A program made the translations under genes and the position numbers. From the NCBI RefSeq assembly GCF_900129615.1, contig NZ_FQWI01000015.1, positions 1 through 64,000 of the forward strand: a stretch of 64,000 nt of DNA, given 5' to 3'. This document shows positions 9,455-20,402 of this stretch, in pieces (position 1 is the stretch's first letter; the number at the start of each line of letters is the position of its first letter). This stretch comes from Pectobacterium carotovorum. GTDB lineage: Bacteria; Pseudomonadota; Gammaproteobacteria; Enterobacterales; Enterobacteriaceae. A model generated the notes under the pieces. It worked only from the letters and a program-made list of their open reading frames with translations, was not told where the DNA came from and searched no databases.

Positions 9455-9943
9455 TTAGGCCAGTTCATCCTCCGCTAATTTTTTGAAACGATAGAGCGTT
9501 TTCGTCAGCATATCGCGAGAAAACATATCAAACATTTGGCCGATCTTTTTCCCAATCAAGCCCCCCGGTGGGTTGTAGCGAATTGTCAGCGTTACGGTTG
9601 TACCCGCTTCCGATGTGGCCGGTTGAAAAGAAAGCCTGCCTTCATTGGGAACCCGTGCCCCTTCCAGCGAACGCCAGTGGATATACTCCCCCGGTTTTTC
9701 ATCAATAATACGAGCCTGCCACTCAATGAGCGCGCCAATCGGCGTGTTAATCCGCCAGTTAGAGTCGGTATAGTTCAGTATCTCGATACTGGCGAAATGG
9801 CCCATCAGGATCGGCAACGTTTCCGGTTTGCGCCAGAGATCAAACAAGCGTTCTGCCGGGCGATTGATCGTGATACTGCTGCTGATTTCATTGGCATAAC
9901 TGCCGTTTTTCGCTGCGGTTTTTCTTAAGAAAGAGGGAAACAC
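9455..9943 (-). CDS. SRPBCC-family (START-like) protein
   Basis: 162 residues. After a short basic N-terminus the body (residues 20-160) has the SRPBCC/polyketide-cyclase-like pattern: ITINRPAERLFDLWRKPETLPILMGHFASIE, then alternating beta strands with IHWRSLEGARVPNEG, and a C-terminal helix. Such proteins bind hydrophobic ligands in a helix-grip cavity; related ones act on coenzyme Q or are of unknown role. No signal peptide. Single gene; no partner gene is visible. Confidence 0.75.
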   Translation of the reverse strand: MFPSFLRKTAAKNGSYANEISSSITINRPAERLFDLWRKPETLPILMGHFASIEILNYTDSNWRINTPIGALIEWQARIIDEKPGEYIHWRSLEGARVPNEGRLSFQPATSEAGTTVTLTIRYNPPGGLIGKKIGQMFDMFSRDMLTKTLYRFKKLAEDELA

Positions 9944-10090
9944 CCGTCATCCTCCCTAATGGATTATTACCCCTTTATGGGCATATGCAGGCCATTCTGA
10001 CCGATCTCGACCAACGAAGCAAAGCGGAGACGGTGGCGATAGTGTTGGTGCAGGCTATCACAGCAATCGTCAGAATTTTTCCACGCCTAA

Positions 10091-10220
10091 TGTTGCATTA
10101 ATCTTCGTTCGGTACTGTAAGAGTCAGACAGAAGCCGAATGACGTGCCGCAAAACACCAGGGTTTTTACATAACGATAATAGCCGTACCCCGCCCACTAT
10201 TTTTAGTGGGCTTTTTTTTA
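10091..10220 (+). ncRNA. possible small RNA ending in an orphan terminator
   Basis: The gap 9944-10424 holds no convincing ORF. A hairpin CCCACT-ATTTTT-AGTGGG followed by a long T-run (about 10195-10219) points along the + strand although no + gene precedes it. Upstream, TTGCAT (about 10094-10099), a 17-base spacer and TGTAAG give a passable promoter, predicting an RNA of about 95-100 bases. Beyond 10220 the gap is very AT-rich and only serves as the upstream region of the next gene. Confidence 0.3.
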
Positions 10221-10424
10221 TTTATACTTCCTTGTTTAGATATTTTATTGCTATGTAAATTGATATTTATCAATTTATGGTTAATGGTTTTGTACCTATT
10301 AAGATGTAATGAATCTGTATCCCTATATTCTATTTTTAAAATGGCGCGCTAGTTGTGTGGTAATTTACTTTATAGGCATGTCGTGATACGTTTATAACCA
10401 GCTTTTATGCTGGTAGGAATAAAT

Positions 10425-10760
10425 ATGAGTAATCCATTTGTTGCTAGGTGGAGTCGTAATGGCAACCTGCTTTGCCACGGCCACTGGTTAATATCTTATA
10501 AAGAAAACGATTTCAGGTTACCGGAAAAATATAAAGAAAATCATATGGGAACGATGGGGATCTACTCTATCATCGATCCTGATGATGAAATGTACCGGGA
10601 CGGACTCGATGAAGATGATTGGATTCTGGAAAATATCGACTGGCTGGCCGATAGCTTTGAAGAAAATAATGTCCCTATTGAAGAGTGTTATTTCAGATAT
10701 TTCTTTCAGGCTATAAATAAGCAGGACTGGCGATGCACCAGTTGCGCTGGCTGTATGTAA
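10425..10760 (+). CDS. hypothetical protein, AT-rich orphan
   Basis: 111 residues from ATG 10425, chosen because TAGGAA lies about 7 bases upstream (an in-frame ATG at 10407 has none). Acidic, soluble protein with aromatic-rich segments (FVARWSRNGNLLCHGHWLISY, DEDDWILENIDWLADS) and a Cys-rich end, CTSCAGCM. No family recognised. The gene and its upstream region are AT-rich compared with pncC-recA next door, and it sits alone, so recent acquisition is likely. An immunity or small accessory role is possible but unsupported. Confidence 0.65.
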   Translation: MSNPFVARWSRNGNLLCHGHWLISYKENDFRLPEKYKENHMGTMGIYSIIDPDDEMYRDGLDEDDWILENIDWLADSFEENNVPIEECYFRYFFQAINKQDWRCTSCAGCM

Positions 10761-10996
10761 ATTGCTCCATCATTATTAATTACACCTATACCCTCTGTAT
10801 TCCTGCCAGCCGACTACTCTATTAGCGTCGTGCTATTTTCTCTCTGATTATTCGGCAGCGTTTTATTCGCTCTTCTTCGGTTTTCATTCCTTTTTCATCT
10901 TCTTTGCTATGCGCTTCGCATACCGCGTAGCGGAGCGTCTTTTTCAGGGAAAAGTGTTACCCTGACCCAACAATCCTTGATTAAGATGAGGCGGCA

Positions 10997-11491
10997 ATGA
11001 CGGAAGCTGACATTCTGCGGTTAAGTGCTTTGGTGGGCGAAAAACTAAAGGCGCGTGGTGCCACGCTGACATGTGCGGAATCCTGCACCGGAGGCTGGTT
11101 GGCTAAGTCTATTACCGATATCGCGGGTAGTTCTGGCTGGTTTGACTACGGCTTTGTGACATACAGCAATCTGGCCAAGCAGCGTCTAGTGAATGTGAAC
11201 GCAGAGACACTTGAACAGCATGGTGCGGTGAGTGAAGCCGTCGTCAATGAGATGGCCGCAGGGGCTTTGCAGGCCGCCGATGCAGATTTTGCCATATCGG
11301 TAAGCGGCGTCGCCGGGCCAGACGGGGGAACCGAAGAGAAACCTGTCGGCACGGTATGGTTTGGTTTCACTGACAAACAGGGTGGGGCATTCGCCCGGAC
11401 AATGCGGTTCAGCGGAGACAGAAACGCGGTGCGTCTGCAATCGGTTCATTTTGCGCTGCAAACGTTGCTCGACACGTTTCTGAAAAAATAA
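10997..11491 (+). CDS. pncC: nicotinamide-nucleotide amidase (CinA C-terminal family)
   Basis: 164 residues, a stand-alone CinA C-terminal domain. Motifs include LTCAESCTGGWLAKSITDIAGSSGWFDYGFVTYSN and SVSGVAGPDGGTEEKPVGTVWFG. It deamidates nicotinamide mononucleotide to nicotinate mononucleotide in the cytosolic pyridine-nucleotide salvage cycle. ATG 10997 follows AAGATGAGG. As in E. coli (pncC/ygaD) it lies just before recA; its stop is 8 bases before the recA LexA box, so SOS transcripts start after it. Confidence 0.95.
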   Translation: MTEADILRLSALVGEKLKARGATLTCAESCTGGWLAKSITDIAGSSGWFDYGFVTYSNLAKQRLVNVNAETLEQHGAVSEAVVNEMAAGALQAADADFAISVSGVAGPDGGTEEKPVGTVWFGFTDKQGGAFARTMRFSGDRNAVRLQSVHFALQTLLDTFLKK

Positions 11492-11493
11492 CC

Positions 11494-11521
11494 TTGATGC
11501 TGTATGCGCATACAGTATAAT
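11494..11521 (+). promoter_or_regulatory. recA promoter with perfect LexA box
   Basis: TTGATG (11494-11499), the LexA operator CTGTATGCGCATACAG (11500-11515) and TATAAT (11516-11521) are arranged exactly as at E. coli recA, with the operator filling the 16-base spacer. LexA bound here blocks RNA polymerase until DNA damage. Confidence 0.95.
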
Positions 11522-11598
11522 GTCAGTAATTATTCGGCAATTCATGATTAAGCAGCCGCGTAGAGACAGCAGCTTTACGCCGCATGACAGGAGCAGAA

Positions 11599-12672
11599 AT
11601 GGCTATTGATGAGAACAAACAAAAGGCACTTGCGGCAGCACTGGGTCAAATCGAAAAGCAATTTGGTAAAGGTTCTATCATGCGGTTGGGCGAGGATCGC
11701 TCAATGGATGTTGAAACCATTTCTACAGGCTCTTTGTCCCTGGATATCGCTTTGGGGGCTGGTGGTTTACCGATGGGGCGTATCGTTGAGATTTATGGCC
11801 CAGAATCTTCCGGTAAAACAACGCTGACCTTACAGGTTATTGCTGCCGCTCAGCGCGAAGGCAAAACGTGTGCGTTTATCGATGCTGAGCATGCGCTGGA
11901 CCCGATTTATGCGAAAAAGCTTGGCGTAGATATCGATAACCTGCTGTGTTCTCAGCCGGATACCGGCGAGCAAGCGTTGGAGATCTGTGATGCACTAACG
12001 CGCTCCGGTGCTGTTGACGTTATCATCGTTGACTCCGTTGCGGCACTGACGCCGAAAGCCGAAATTGAAGGTGAAATCGGCGACTCCCACATGGGGCTGG
12101 CTGCTCGTATGATGAGCCAGGCTATGCGTAAACTGGCGGGTAACCTGAAGCAAGCCAATACGCTGCTGATCTTCATTAACCAGATTCGTATGAAAATCGG
12201 TGTGATGTTCGGTAACCCTGAAACGACTACCGGTGGTAACGCACTGAAGTTTTACGCCTCTGTTCGTCTGGATATTCGTCGTACTGGCGCTATCAAGGAA
12301 GGCGAAGAAGTGGTCGGCAGCGAAACCCGCGTGAAAGTCGTTAAGAATAAAGTAGCAGCACCGTTCAAACAGGCTGAATTCCAAATTCTGTACGGCGAAG
12401 GCATCAATATCCACGGTGAACTGGTTGATCTGGGTGTGAAACACAAGCTGATCGAAAAAGCCGGTGCCTGGTATAGCTATAACGGCGACAAGATCGGTCA
12501 GGGTAAAGCGAATGCCTGTAATTTCCTGAAAGAGAACCCGGCGATTGCTGCGGAACTGGACAAGAAATTGCGTGAAATGTTGCTGCACAAAGGCAATGAA
12601 CTGACGCCAGCCGCCGCTGGAAATAGCCATGACGAAGATGAATTCGCTGGTGAAGGCAACGAAGAGTTTTAA
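11599..12672 (+). CDS. recA: recombinase RecA
   Basis: 357 residues. RecA forms ATP-dependent filaments on single-stranded DNA for homologous recombination and stimulates LexA self-cleavage. The Walker A motif GPESSGKT is at residues 66-73; Walker [11 protein letters not shown] and the L2-region [20 protein letters not shown] are intact. The true start is ATG 11599 ([11 protein letters not shown]), preceded by CAGGAG; an in-frame ATG at 11584 is upstream. The C-terminus is acidic ([13 protein letters not shown]). Controlled by the LexA box at 11500. It also links to the second LexA box in the prophage at 49277. Confidence 0.99.
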   Translation: MAIDENKQKALAAALGQIEKQFGKGSIMRLGEDRSMDVETISTGSLSLDIALGAGGLPMGRIVEIYGPESSGKTTLTLQVIAAAQREGKTCAFIDAEHALDPIYAKKLGVDIDNLLCSQPDTGEQALEICDALTRSGAVDVIIVDSVAALTPKAEIEGEIGDSHMGLAARMMSQAMRKLAGNLKQANTLLIFINQIRMKIGVMFGNPETTTGGNALKFYASVRLDIRRTGAIKEGEEVVGSETRVKVVKNKVAAPFKQAEFQILYGEGINIHGELVDLGVKHKLIEKAGAWYSYNGDKIGQGKANACNFLKENPAIAAELDKKLREMLLHKGNELTPAAAGNSHDEDEFAGEGNEEF

Positions 12673-12717
12673 TGGTGGCTGAATGGATTGTGACAGGGCA
12701 CTTCAGCGGATAGATGG

Positions 12718-13212
12718 ATGAATAAACCATTACGCTATGCGATGAATGTGCTTTCTGTTCGCGATTATAGTGAAACCGAAATACGCCGCAAATGTGCGGC
12801 GTATTTATATAAGTCAGAAAGCGCAAAAGCAGAAGATGAGGCAGACGAAGCCACAGCCCGAGCTGCGGCAGAAGATGTGGAAGCGGCTATTGCTTACTGC
12901 AAGGAACACGGTTGGCTGGATGACGAGCGCTATGCTCGCCGCTATATCAGCAGCCGGAGCCGCAAAGGCTATGGTGCCCAGCGGATCAAAATGGAGCTAA
13001 GCCAGAAAGGAATCGATAAGACAACGTTAGCCACAGCATTAAACGAGAGTGATATCGATTGGTGTGCACTGGCGAAATCGGTTGTGGAACGAAAATTCGG
13101 GCATCCTCTGTCCGATGAATGGAAAGACAAAGTCAAACATCAGCGATATCTGCTTTATCGTGGCTTCTTTCATGAAGAAATCCAGTCAATTTATACGAAT
13201 TTTTCAGATTGA
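12718..13212 (+). CDS. recX: RecA regulator RecX
   Basis: 164 residues; RecX caps RecA filaments and limits their growth. Three-helix repeats are seen, with motifs LSVRDYSETEIRRKC, GWLDDERYARRYISSRSRKGYGAQRIKMEL and a C-terminal repeat to YTNFSD. It lies 45 bases after recA with no terminator between, so it is probably expressed by read-through, as in E. coli. The charged, Ala/Glu-rich insertion (residues 38-60) is longer than in E. coli. Confidence 0.94.
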   Translation: MNKPLRYAMNVLSVRDYSETEIRRKCAAYLYKSESAKAEDEADEATARAAAEDVEAAIAYCKEHGWLDDERYARRYISSRSRKGYGAQRIKMELSQKGIDKTTLATALNESDIDWCALAKSVVERKFGHPLSDEWKDKVKHQRYLLYRGFFHEEIQSIYTNFSD

Positions 13213-13350
13213 ACGCACACGGGATTTTACTTCCCATCGAAGAAAATTTATCTTATTCCCACTTTTTTGTTCGTGAGTTGCTCGGTAACGTCAGCATGCT
13301 GGACTAACCTTGCCCGCGATCTGTTCTTCTAGCTTGATTCCAGGACAATT

Positions 13351-15978
13351 ATGAGCAAGAGCACCGCTGAGATCCGTCAAGCGTTTCTCGATTTTTTCCA
13401 CAGTAAGGGACACCAGGTTGTTGATAGCAGCTCTCTGGTGCCGAACAACGATCCGACATTGTTATTCACCAATGCGGGTATGAACCAGTTCAAAGATGTG
13501 TTCCTCGGTCTGGATAAACGCAGCTATGCCCGAGCGACGACCTCGCAGCGCTGCGTACGTGCCGGTGGTAAACATAATGACCTGGAAAACGTAGGTTATA
13601 CCGCACGCCACCATACCTTCTTTGAAATGCTGGGTAACTTCAGCTTCGGTGACTATTTCAAGCATGATGCGATTCGCTATGCGTGGGAACTGCTGACGTC
13701 TCCTCAGTGGTTCAATCTGCCGAAAGAAAAACTGTGGGTAACTGTGTACGCAACGGATGATGAAGCCTATGACATTTGGGCTGATGAAGTTGGCGTGCCG
13801 CGCGAAAGAATTATTCGTATTGGTGATAACAAAGGCGGACCTTACGCCTCTGATAACTTCTGGCAGATGGGGGAAACGGGGCCGTGTGGTCCATGTACCG
13901 AGATTTTCTACGATCACGGTGAGCACATCGCAGGTGGACCGCCGGGAAGCCCTGATGAAGACGGCGATCGCTATATCGAAATCTGGAACCTGGTGTTCAT
14001 GCAGTTCAACCGTCAGGTTGACGGCACCATGCTGCCACTGCCTAAACCTTCCGTCGATACCGGCATGGGGTTAGAGCGCGTTTCTGCCGTCTTGCAGCAC
14101 GTCAATTCAAACTATGACATTGATTTGTTCAAAACGCTGATTGATGCGGTAGCGAAAGCCGTCGGAACGACGGATTTAACCAACAAATCGCTGCGTGTTA
14201 TCGCTGACCATATCCGCTCTTGTGCGTTCCTGATTGCCGATGGCGTGATGCCATCTAATGAAAACCGTGGTTATGTTCTGCGCCGTATTATCCGCCGCGC
14301 TGCGCGCCACGGTAATATGCTGGGCGCTACGGATGCTTTCTTCTACAAACTGGTTGCGCCGCTGATTCAAGTCATGGGGCCAGCGGCTGAAGAATTGAAA
14401 AAACAGCAGTCTGTGGTTGAGCAGGCGCTGAAGACGGAAGAAGAACAGTTTGCCCGCACGCTGGAACGCGGCTTGTCTCTGCTGGACGAAGAAATTAAAA
14501 ACCTGAAAGGGGATACGCTGGACGGTGAAACCGCCTTCCGCCTGTATGACACCTATGGTTTCCCTGTCGACCTCACGGCAGATGTGTGCCGCGAGCGCGG
14601 CCTGAAAGTCGATGAAGAAGGCTTTGAAGCCGCAATGACGGCGCAGCGCCAGCGCGCGCGTGGAGCCAGCGGATTTGGCGTAGATTACAACAGTCTTATC
14701 CGTGTGGATGAGAACACGCCATTCTGCGGTTATGAAAAAACGCAGCAGCAAGCGAAGGTTATTGCGATTTATCACAATGGAAACGCGGTTGATCAGATTG
14801 CGGCTGGTGATGAAGCGGTTGTGATTCTGAACGAAACGCCATTTTATGGTGAATCCGGTGGCCAGGTTGGCGACCAGGGTGAACTGAAAAATGCGGGTGT
14901 CAGCTTTGCTGTTCAGGATACTCAGAAATACGGTCAGGCAATTGGTCACGTCGGTAAACTGACTCAGGGTACGCTGCGTGTTAACGACAGTGTCGAGGCA
15001 AACGTTGATAGCCAACGCCGCGATCGCATTCGTCTGAACCACTCCGCGACGCACCTGCTGCATGCTGCGCTGCGTCAGGTTCTGGGCGATCATGTCGCGC
15101 AGAAAGGCTCTCTGGTTAACGATAGCTATCTGCGTTTTGACTTCTCACATACGGAAGCGATGAAGCCTGAGCAGATTCGTCAGGTTGAAGACATCGTCAA
15201 CGCGCAAATCCGCCGTAACCTTACCGTGCAAACGGATGTCATGGCGCTGGATGATGCGAGAGCGAAGGGCGCGATGGCGCTGTTCGGTGAGAAGTACGAT
15301 GACCATGTCCGTGTTCTGACGATGGGTGATTTCTCCATTGAGCTTTGTGGGGGCACGCACGCAAGCCGTACCGGTGATATTGGCTTGTTCCAGATCATTT
15401 CTGAATCAGGCACTGCTGCCGGCGTGCGTCGTATTGAAGCGACCACGGGTGAGAATGCGTTGTCTGCGTTGCATCGCCAGAGCGACGTTTTGCAAGACAT
15501 TGCGCAACTGCTGAAAGGGGATAGTCACAACCTGACGGATAAGGTACGCTCTGTTCTGGATCGTGCCCGCGCGTTGGAGAAAGAGCTTCAGCAGTTGAAG
15601 GCTCAACAAGCGGCGCAGGAAAGCTCGTCGCTGTCTGGCAAAGCAAAAGAGGTTAACGGTGTGAAGTTGCTGGTCACGCAACTGGACAACGTGGATCCTA
15701 AGCTGCTGCGCACGATGGTTGACGACTTGAAGAATCAGCTTGGCTCTGCTGTTATCGTTCTCGGAACGGCGGCAGAAGGCCGGGTCAGCTTGATTTCTGG
15801 TGTAACGAAAGATCTGACTGACCGCGTAAAAGCCGGTGAACTGATTGGGTTTGTTGCCCAGCAGGTTGGCGGTAAAGGCGGTGGTCGCCCAGATATGGCT
15901 CAGGCTGGTGGTTCAGACGTGTCTGCACTGCCTGCTGCGCTGGCAAGCGTTGAATCTTGGGTTGCTGCTAAGCTATAA
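13351..15978 (+). CDS. alaS: alanyl-tRNA synthetase
   Basis: 875 residues, the full enterobacterial length. Order: class II aminoacylation core (residues 1-240, motifs [21 protein letters not shown] and [16 protein letters not shown]), tRNA-recognition domain, editing domain with [11 protein letters not shown] (about 566) and [13 protein letters not shown] (about 665), and C-Ala domain ending in [22 protein letters not shown]. Charges tRNA-Ala in the cytosol and clears mischarged Ser/Gly. Alone between recX and csrA, with its own terminator. Confidence 0.99.
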   Translation: MSKSTAEIRQAFLDFFHSKGHQVVDSSSLVPNNDPTLLFTNAGMNQFKDVFLGLDKRSYARATTSQRCVRAGGKHNDLENVGYTARHHTFFEMLGNFSFGDYFKHDAIRYAWELLTSPQWFNLPKEKLWVTVYATDDEAYDIWADEVGVPRERIIRIGDNKGGPYASDNFWQMGETGPCGPCTEIFYDHGEHIAGGPPGSPDEDGDRYIEIWNLVFMQFNRQVDGTMLPLPKPSVDTGMGLERVSAVLQHVNSNYDIDLFKTLIDAVAKAVGTTDLTNKSLRVIADHIRSCAFLIADGVMPSNENRGYVLRRIIRRAARHGNMLGATDAFFYKLVAPLIQVMGPAAEELKKQQSVVEQALKTEEEQFARTLERGLSLLDEEIKNLKGDTLDGETAFRLYDTYGFPVDLTADVCRERGLKVDEEGFEAAMTAQRQRARGASGFGVDYNSLIRVDENTPFCGYEKTQQQAKVIAIYHNGNAVDQIAAGDEAVVILNETPFYGESGGQVGDQGELKNAGVSFAVQDTQKYGQAIGHVGKLTQGTLRVNDSVEANVDSQRRDRIRLNHSATHLLHAALRQVLGDHVAQKGSLVNDSYLRFDFSHTEAMKPEQIRQVEDIVNAQIRRNLTVQTDVMALDDARAKGAMALFGEKYDDHVRVLTMGDFSIELCGGTHASRTGDIGLFQIISESGTAAGVRRIEATTGENALSALHRQSDVLQDIAQLLKGDSHNLTDKVRSVLDRARALEKELQQLKAQQAAQESSSLSGKAKEVNGVKLLVTQLDNVDPKLLRTMVDDLKNQLGSAVIVLGTAAEGRVSLISGVTKDLTDRVKAGELIGFVAQQVGGKGGGRPDMAQAGGSDVSALPAALASVESWVAAKL

Positions 15979-16014
15979 ACGACAGATAACGTTTTATTCG
16001 CGTTATCCAACAAG

Positions 16015-16046
16015 AACGCCATAACTTTCTGGTTGTGGCGTTTTTG
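16015..16046 (+). terminator. intrinsic terminator of alaS
   Basis: AACGCCATAAC pairs with GTTGTGGCGTT and is followed by TTTTG. A second hairpin (GATAACG/CGTTATC, 15985-16007) precedes it directly after the alaS stop. Confidence 0.75.
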
Positions 16047-16239
16047 TCTGCGGAAAAGGATCCGGCAAGCAGGATAGAAAGTGTGTTACCTTCAGATATT
16101 CTGAAGCTTTACATGCTCAGTCCTGTTGTTGTGATAACAAAAGCACAAGCTACTGATATCGACTAAACTAACAAGTAGTGACAAACCGGGGTGTGATGGT
16201 GTGGTTATACCATCGTCTAGGTTTACGTTTTCACGGCAC

Positions 16240-16302
16240 ATGATGGATAATGGCGGGGAGACAGAGAGACCCGACTCTTTATAATCTTTCAAGGAGCAAA
16301 GA
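16240..16302 (+). promoter_or_regulatory. csrA leader with GGA motifs
   Basis: The untranslated region before csrA ends in CAAGGAGCAAAG directly before the ATG, and the stretch from GGAGACAGAGAGACC onward is very like the E. coli leader. GGA-containing sites near the Shine-Dalgarno allow CsrA to block its own translation (established for E. coli). The rest of the alaS-csrA gap (16047-16240) shows no gene. Confidence 0.6.
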
Positions 16303-16488
16303 ATGCTTATTTTGACTCGTCGAGTTGGCGAAACCCTCATGATCGGCGATGAGGTAACGGTTACCGTATTAGGAGTGAAAGGCAACCAGGTGCGTATTGG
16401 TGTTAATGCACCTAAAGAGGTTTCTGTCCACCGTGAAGAGATCTATCAGCGTATTCAGGCCGAAAAATCTCAACCAACGTCATATTGA
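16303..16488 (+). CDS. csrA: carbon storage regulator CsrA (RsmA)
   Basis: 61 residues, full length: [20 protein letters not shown] through [22 protein letters not shown] dimeric RNA-binding protein that binds GGA loops in leaders and controls carbon flow, motility and, in soft-rot bacteria under the name RsmA, exoenzymes and quorum sensing. RNA-contact residues Leu4, Arg6 and Arg44 are present. Located before a tRNA-Ser gene as in E. coli. Confidence 0.99.
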   Translation: MLILTRRVGETLMIGDEVTVTVLGVKGNQVRIGVNAPKEVSVHREEIYQRIQAEKSQPTSY

Positions 16489-16690
16489 TTGACAATGCGT
16501 CTCGTGTTCGCGGGACGCACTTGTTATTTCCCGCTTTTCCCCACACATTTATCGATATATCCATTTTTATTGTGCACTTCCTTTGGCAAGGTAACCGCCT
16601 GTTTTTCTGTCGATAAAATAGACTTTTTGTTGTGAAAGTGCTCGTCTTGGATGCGAATTGTTCAAACGAACACAAGGTGGGAAAAATTGT

Positions 16691-16718
16691 TTGACTTATA
16701 AGTCTGGGAAAGTAATAT
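16691..16718 (+). promoter_or_regulatory. tRNA operon promoter
   Basis: TTGACT, a 16-base spacer and TAATAT, followed by a GC-rich discriminator (GCGCC), the form typical of stringently controlled stable-RNA promoters. The predicted start is about 57 bases before the tRNA-Ser gene. The 16489-16690 stretch after csrA holds no gene. Confidence 0.65.
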
Positions 16719-16781
16719 GTGCGCCACGCAGTACCGGTGAGCACTAACAAGAAGTTCTTAGTAGCGAATCAGGTAATGTAA

Positions 16782-16874
16782 GGTGAGGTGGCCGAGAGGC
16801 TGAAGGCGCTCCCCTGCTAAGGGAGTATGCGGTCAAAAGCTGCATCGAGGGTTCGAATCCCTCCCTCACCGCCA
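16782..16874 (+). tRNA. serV: tRNA-Ser (anticodon GCU)
   Basis: 93 bases including encoded CCA. Acceptor stem GGTGAGG/CCTCACC, long class II variable arm, anticodon GCT in CTGCTAA and T-loop GGTTCGAATCC. Reads AGC/AGU. First gene of a four-tRNA cluster, matching serV-argV order in E. coli. Confidence 0.97.
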
Positions 16875-16882
16875 TTTAATAT

Positions 16883-16959
16883 GCATCCGTAGCTCAGCTG
16901 GATAGAGTACTCGGCTACGAACCGAGCGGTCGGAGGTTCGAATCCTCCCGGATGCACCA
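16883..16959 (+). tRNA. argV: tRNA-Arg (anticodon ACG), copy 1
   Basis: 77 bases with CCA. Acceptor GCATCCG/CGGATGC, anticodon ACG (A34 becomes inosine, reading CGU/C/A). Eight bases after tRNA-Ser. Identical to the two copies that follow. Confidence 0.97.
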
Positions 16960-17030
16960 TTAAACACTGCCTTTGCAAGGGAAGTAGTATTAGTGAAAGC
17001 AAGTTTTGTCGCAGATGAAGAATTATCAAT

Positions 17031-17107
17031 GCATCCGTAGCTCAGCTGGATAGAGTACTCGGCTACGAACCGAGCGGTCGGAGGTTCGAATCCTCCCGGA
17101 TGCACCA
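17031..17107 (+). tRNA. tRNA-Arg (anticodon ACG), copy 2
   Basis: Sequence identical to copy 1, 71 bases downstream. The spacer is unlike the spacers on either side, so only the mature gene is repeated. Confidence 0.97.
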
Positions 17108-17159
17108 TTCTTAAGTATCTCGTTTAATTGCTCACCCCATTATTTCTGCACCACACTCT

Positions 17160-17236
17160 GCATCCGTAGCTCAGCTGGATAGAGTACTCGGCTACGAACC
17201 GAGCGGTCGGAGGTTCGAATCCTCCCGGATGCACCA
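17160..17236 (+). tRNA. tRNA-Arg (anticodon ACG), copy 3
   Basis: Third identical copy, 52 bases after copy 2. Last gene of the cluster. Confidence 0.97.
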
Positions 17237-17418
17237 TATTTCGATGTAAATAAAACTCTTACCTTAGTGTTAATCGATAAGCGTAGAGTAACCTTGTTTT
17301 AGCAACGTCCTGAAGTACTAAGCAAGCCAGATAATTTTCTCTGATGCCCCATTTCTGTTTTAGCAACCGCTCTCTACCCTATTTTCGCGCTCTGGTGGCA
17401 CAGCCTTCTGTTCTGCTG

Positions 17419-17437
17419 ATATCAGAATGATATTTTT
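17419..17437 (+). terminator. weak terminator candidate after the tRNA cluster
   Basis: ATATCA-GAA-TGATAT followed by TTTTC, 180 bases after the last tRNA. The 17237-17619 gap has no gene. It also holds AATAACCT/AGGTTATT (about 17531-17556), a dyad close upstream of yqaB that could be regulatory. Confidence 0.35.
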
Positions 17438-17622
17438 CTCATTACTCCCGTGTATTAATCCTTACCTCTCTCTTGCCTATATTGATATTGAGCCGACGAG
17501 TAAATGAAGGCTGCCTACTACTATGGAGGTAATAACCTGTTTTTTATAAGGTTATTGAATAAGCGACAACGTTTTCACTTTACGATAAAGTAAGCTCTCT
17601 TTTCAGTGATCATGGAGTCATG

Positions 17623-18189
17623 ATGTACGATCGCTATCAAGGGCTGATCTTTGATATGGATGGCACCCTGCTTGATACCGAACCAACGCACCATAAAGCG
17701 TGGGATCAGGTTCTTGCCCGATATGGCATGAGATATGATGCCAGTGCCATGACTGCATTAAACGGCTCGCCCACCTGGCGTATTGCACAGCGTATTATCG
17801 ACAGTCATCAGGCTGATATTGATGCTCACCAACTCGCGGCGGAAAAAACCGCTGTTGTTGAAGAAATGCTGCTGGATACCGTAAAACCACTGCCGCTGAT
17901 TGATGTTGTTAAGCACTATCGCGGACGGCGTCCGATGGCAGTTGGCACAGGTAGCACGCATGGCATGGCTGATAGATTGCTAACGCATTTAGGGCTGCAT
18001 GATTATTTTGATGCAATCGTTGGGGCTGATGATGTTATGCAACATAAGCCTTTCCCCGATACCTTTCTGCGTTGCGCTACATTGATTTCTGTCGCACCAG
18101 AACACTGTATCGTGTTTGAAGATGCTGACTACGGCATTGAAGCCGCTAAACGCGCTAACATGGCCGTGGTTGACGTCCGTACATTGTGA
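17623..18189 (+). CDS. yqaB: fructose-1-phosphate/6-phosphogluconate phosphatase (HAD family)
   Basis: 188 residues, HAD subfamily IA like E. coli YqaB. Motif I DMDGTLLDT (near residue 10), motif II in VGTGSTHG, motif III with Lys in QHKPFPDTF, motif IV FEDADYGIEAA. A Mg2+-dependent cytosolic sugar phosphatase. Two adjacent ATGs (17620, 17623); GGAG is better spaced for the second. Its stop overlaps the GTG start of yqaA, so the two are translationally coupled. Confidence 0.9.
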   Translation: MYDRYQGLIFDMDGTLLDTEPTHHKAWDQVLARYGMRYDASAMTALNGSPTWRIAQRIIDSHQADIDAHQLAAEKTAVVEEMLLDTVKPLPLIDVVKHYRGRRPMAVGTGSTHGMADRLLTHLGLHDYFDAIVGADDVMQHKPFPDTFLRCATLISVAPEHCIVFEDADYGIEAAKRANMAVVDVRTL

Positions 18190-18614
18190 GTGAGTTCTGG
18201 GCTGTTTTTTCTCTTTTCTGGAGTAGCCTGCTCAGTGCAACACTGCTGCCTGGCAGTTCGGAAGTGCTGCTGGTAACGTTATTGCTTGCTGACAGCGCAA
18301 AGCCCTACCTGTTGATTGCTGTGGCAACGGTAGGAAATACGCTGGGCGGGTTAACAAATATTTTTATAGGGCGCTTACTCCCTCAGCCAAAACAACAAGC
18401 TGGGTATTCGGTGGCCATGCGCTGGTTACAGCGCTATGGCTGTGCTGCGTTGTTATTTAGCTGGGTGCCGGTAGTAGGCGATTTATTGTGCGTGTTAGCG
18501 GGTTGGCTACGCATGCCCTGGATGCAATCGGCGGTTTTCATCGGTATTGGAAAAGCGCTGCGGTATATCGTATTGACGGGTATAACGTTGCAGGGGATGG
18601 CGTGGTGGTCTTAA
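18186..18614 (+). CDS. yqaA: YqaA family inner-membrane protein (DedA/SNARE-associated type)
   Basis: 142 residues, four or more membrane segments. Motifs SATLLPGSSEVLLV and GNTLGGLTNIFIGRLLP are typical of YqaA/DedA-related proteins. GTG start overlapping the yqaB stop by 4 bases. DedA relatives are linked to lipid transport and membrane-potential maintenance; the exact role of YqaA is unknown. The yqaB-yqaA-gshA order is that of E. coli. Confidence 0.9.
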   Translation: MSEFWAVFSLFWSSLLSATLLPGSSEVLLVTLLLADSAKPYLLIAVATVGNTLGGLTNIFIGRLLPQPKQQAGYSVAMRWLQRYGCAALLFSWVPVVGDLLCVLAGWLRMPWMQSAVFIGIGKALRYIVLTGITLQGMAWWS

Positions 18615-18681
18615 CCAGATTGCAATGCGAACTGGTGAGTGCTGCTGAGTTTCAATTATGCTTACAACCATTACATTTTAA

Positions 18682-20250
<1,569 letters not shown>

Positions 20251-20258
20251 AAAGAAAA

Positions 20259-20285
20259 GGCCACAGAAACTGTGGCCAAATAAAC
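20259..20285 (+). terminator. hairpin after gshA
   Basis: GGCCACAG-AAA-CTGTGGCC, 8 bases after the gshA stop. It lacks a T-run, so termination may be partial before luxS. Confidence 0.45.
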
Positions 20286-20402
20286 ATCTCTAATAGGGAT
20301 GATGATAATAAATGCGCGTCTTTCAGTAAGTCAGACTCGCATAAAAAGGAAAAGTTCTCGGAAACGAGAAAAAATGAATTTTTTCTATGAGGAGGTGGCA
20401 TT

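Noticed and set aside
14176-15093. 305-codon minus-strand frame inside alaS
   Set aside because: Fully within alaS, no start signal, no known family; shadow of the real gene.
16817-17108. Frames across the tRNA genes
   Set aside because: Translations of tRNA sequence; these appear in databases as spurious proteins.
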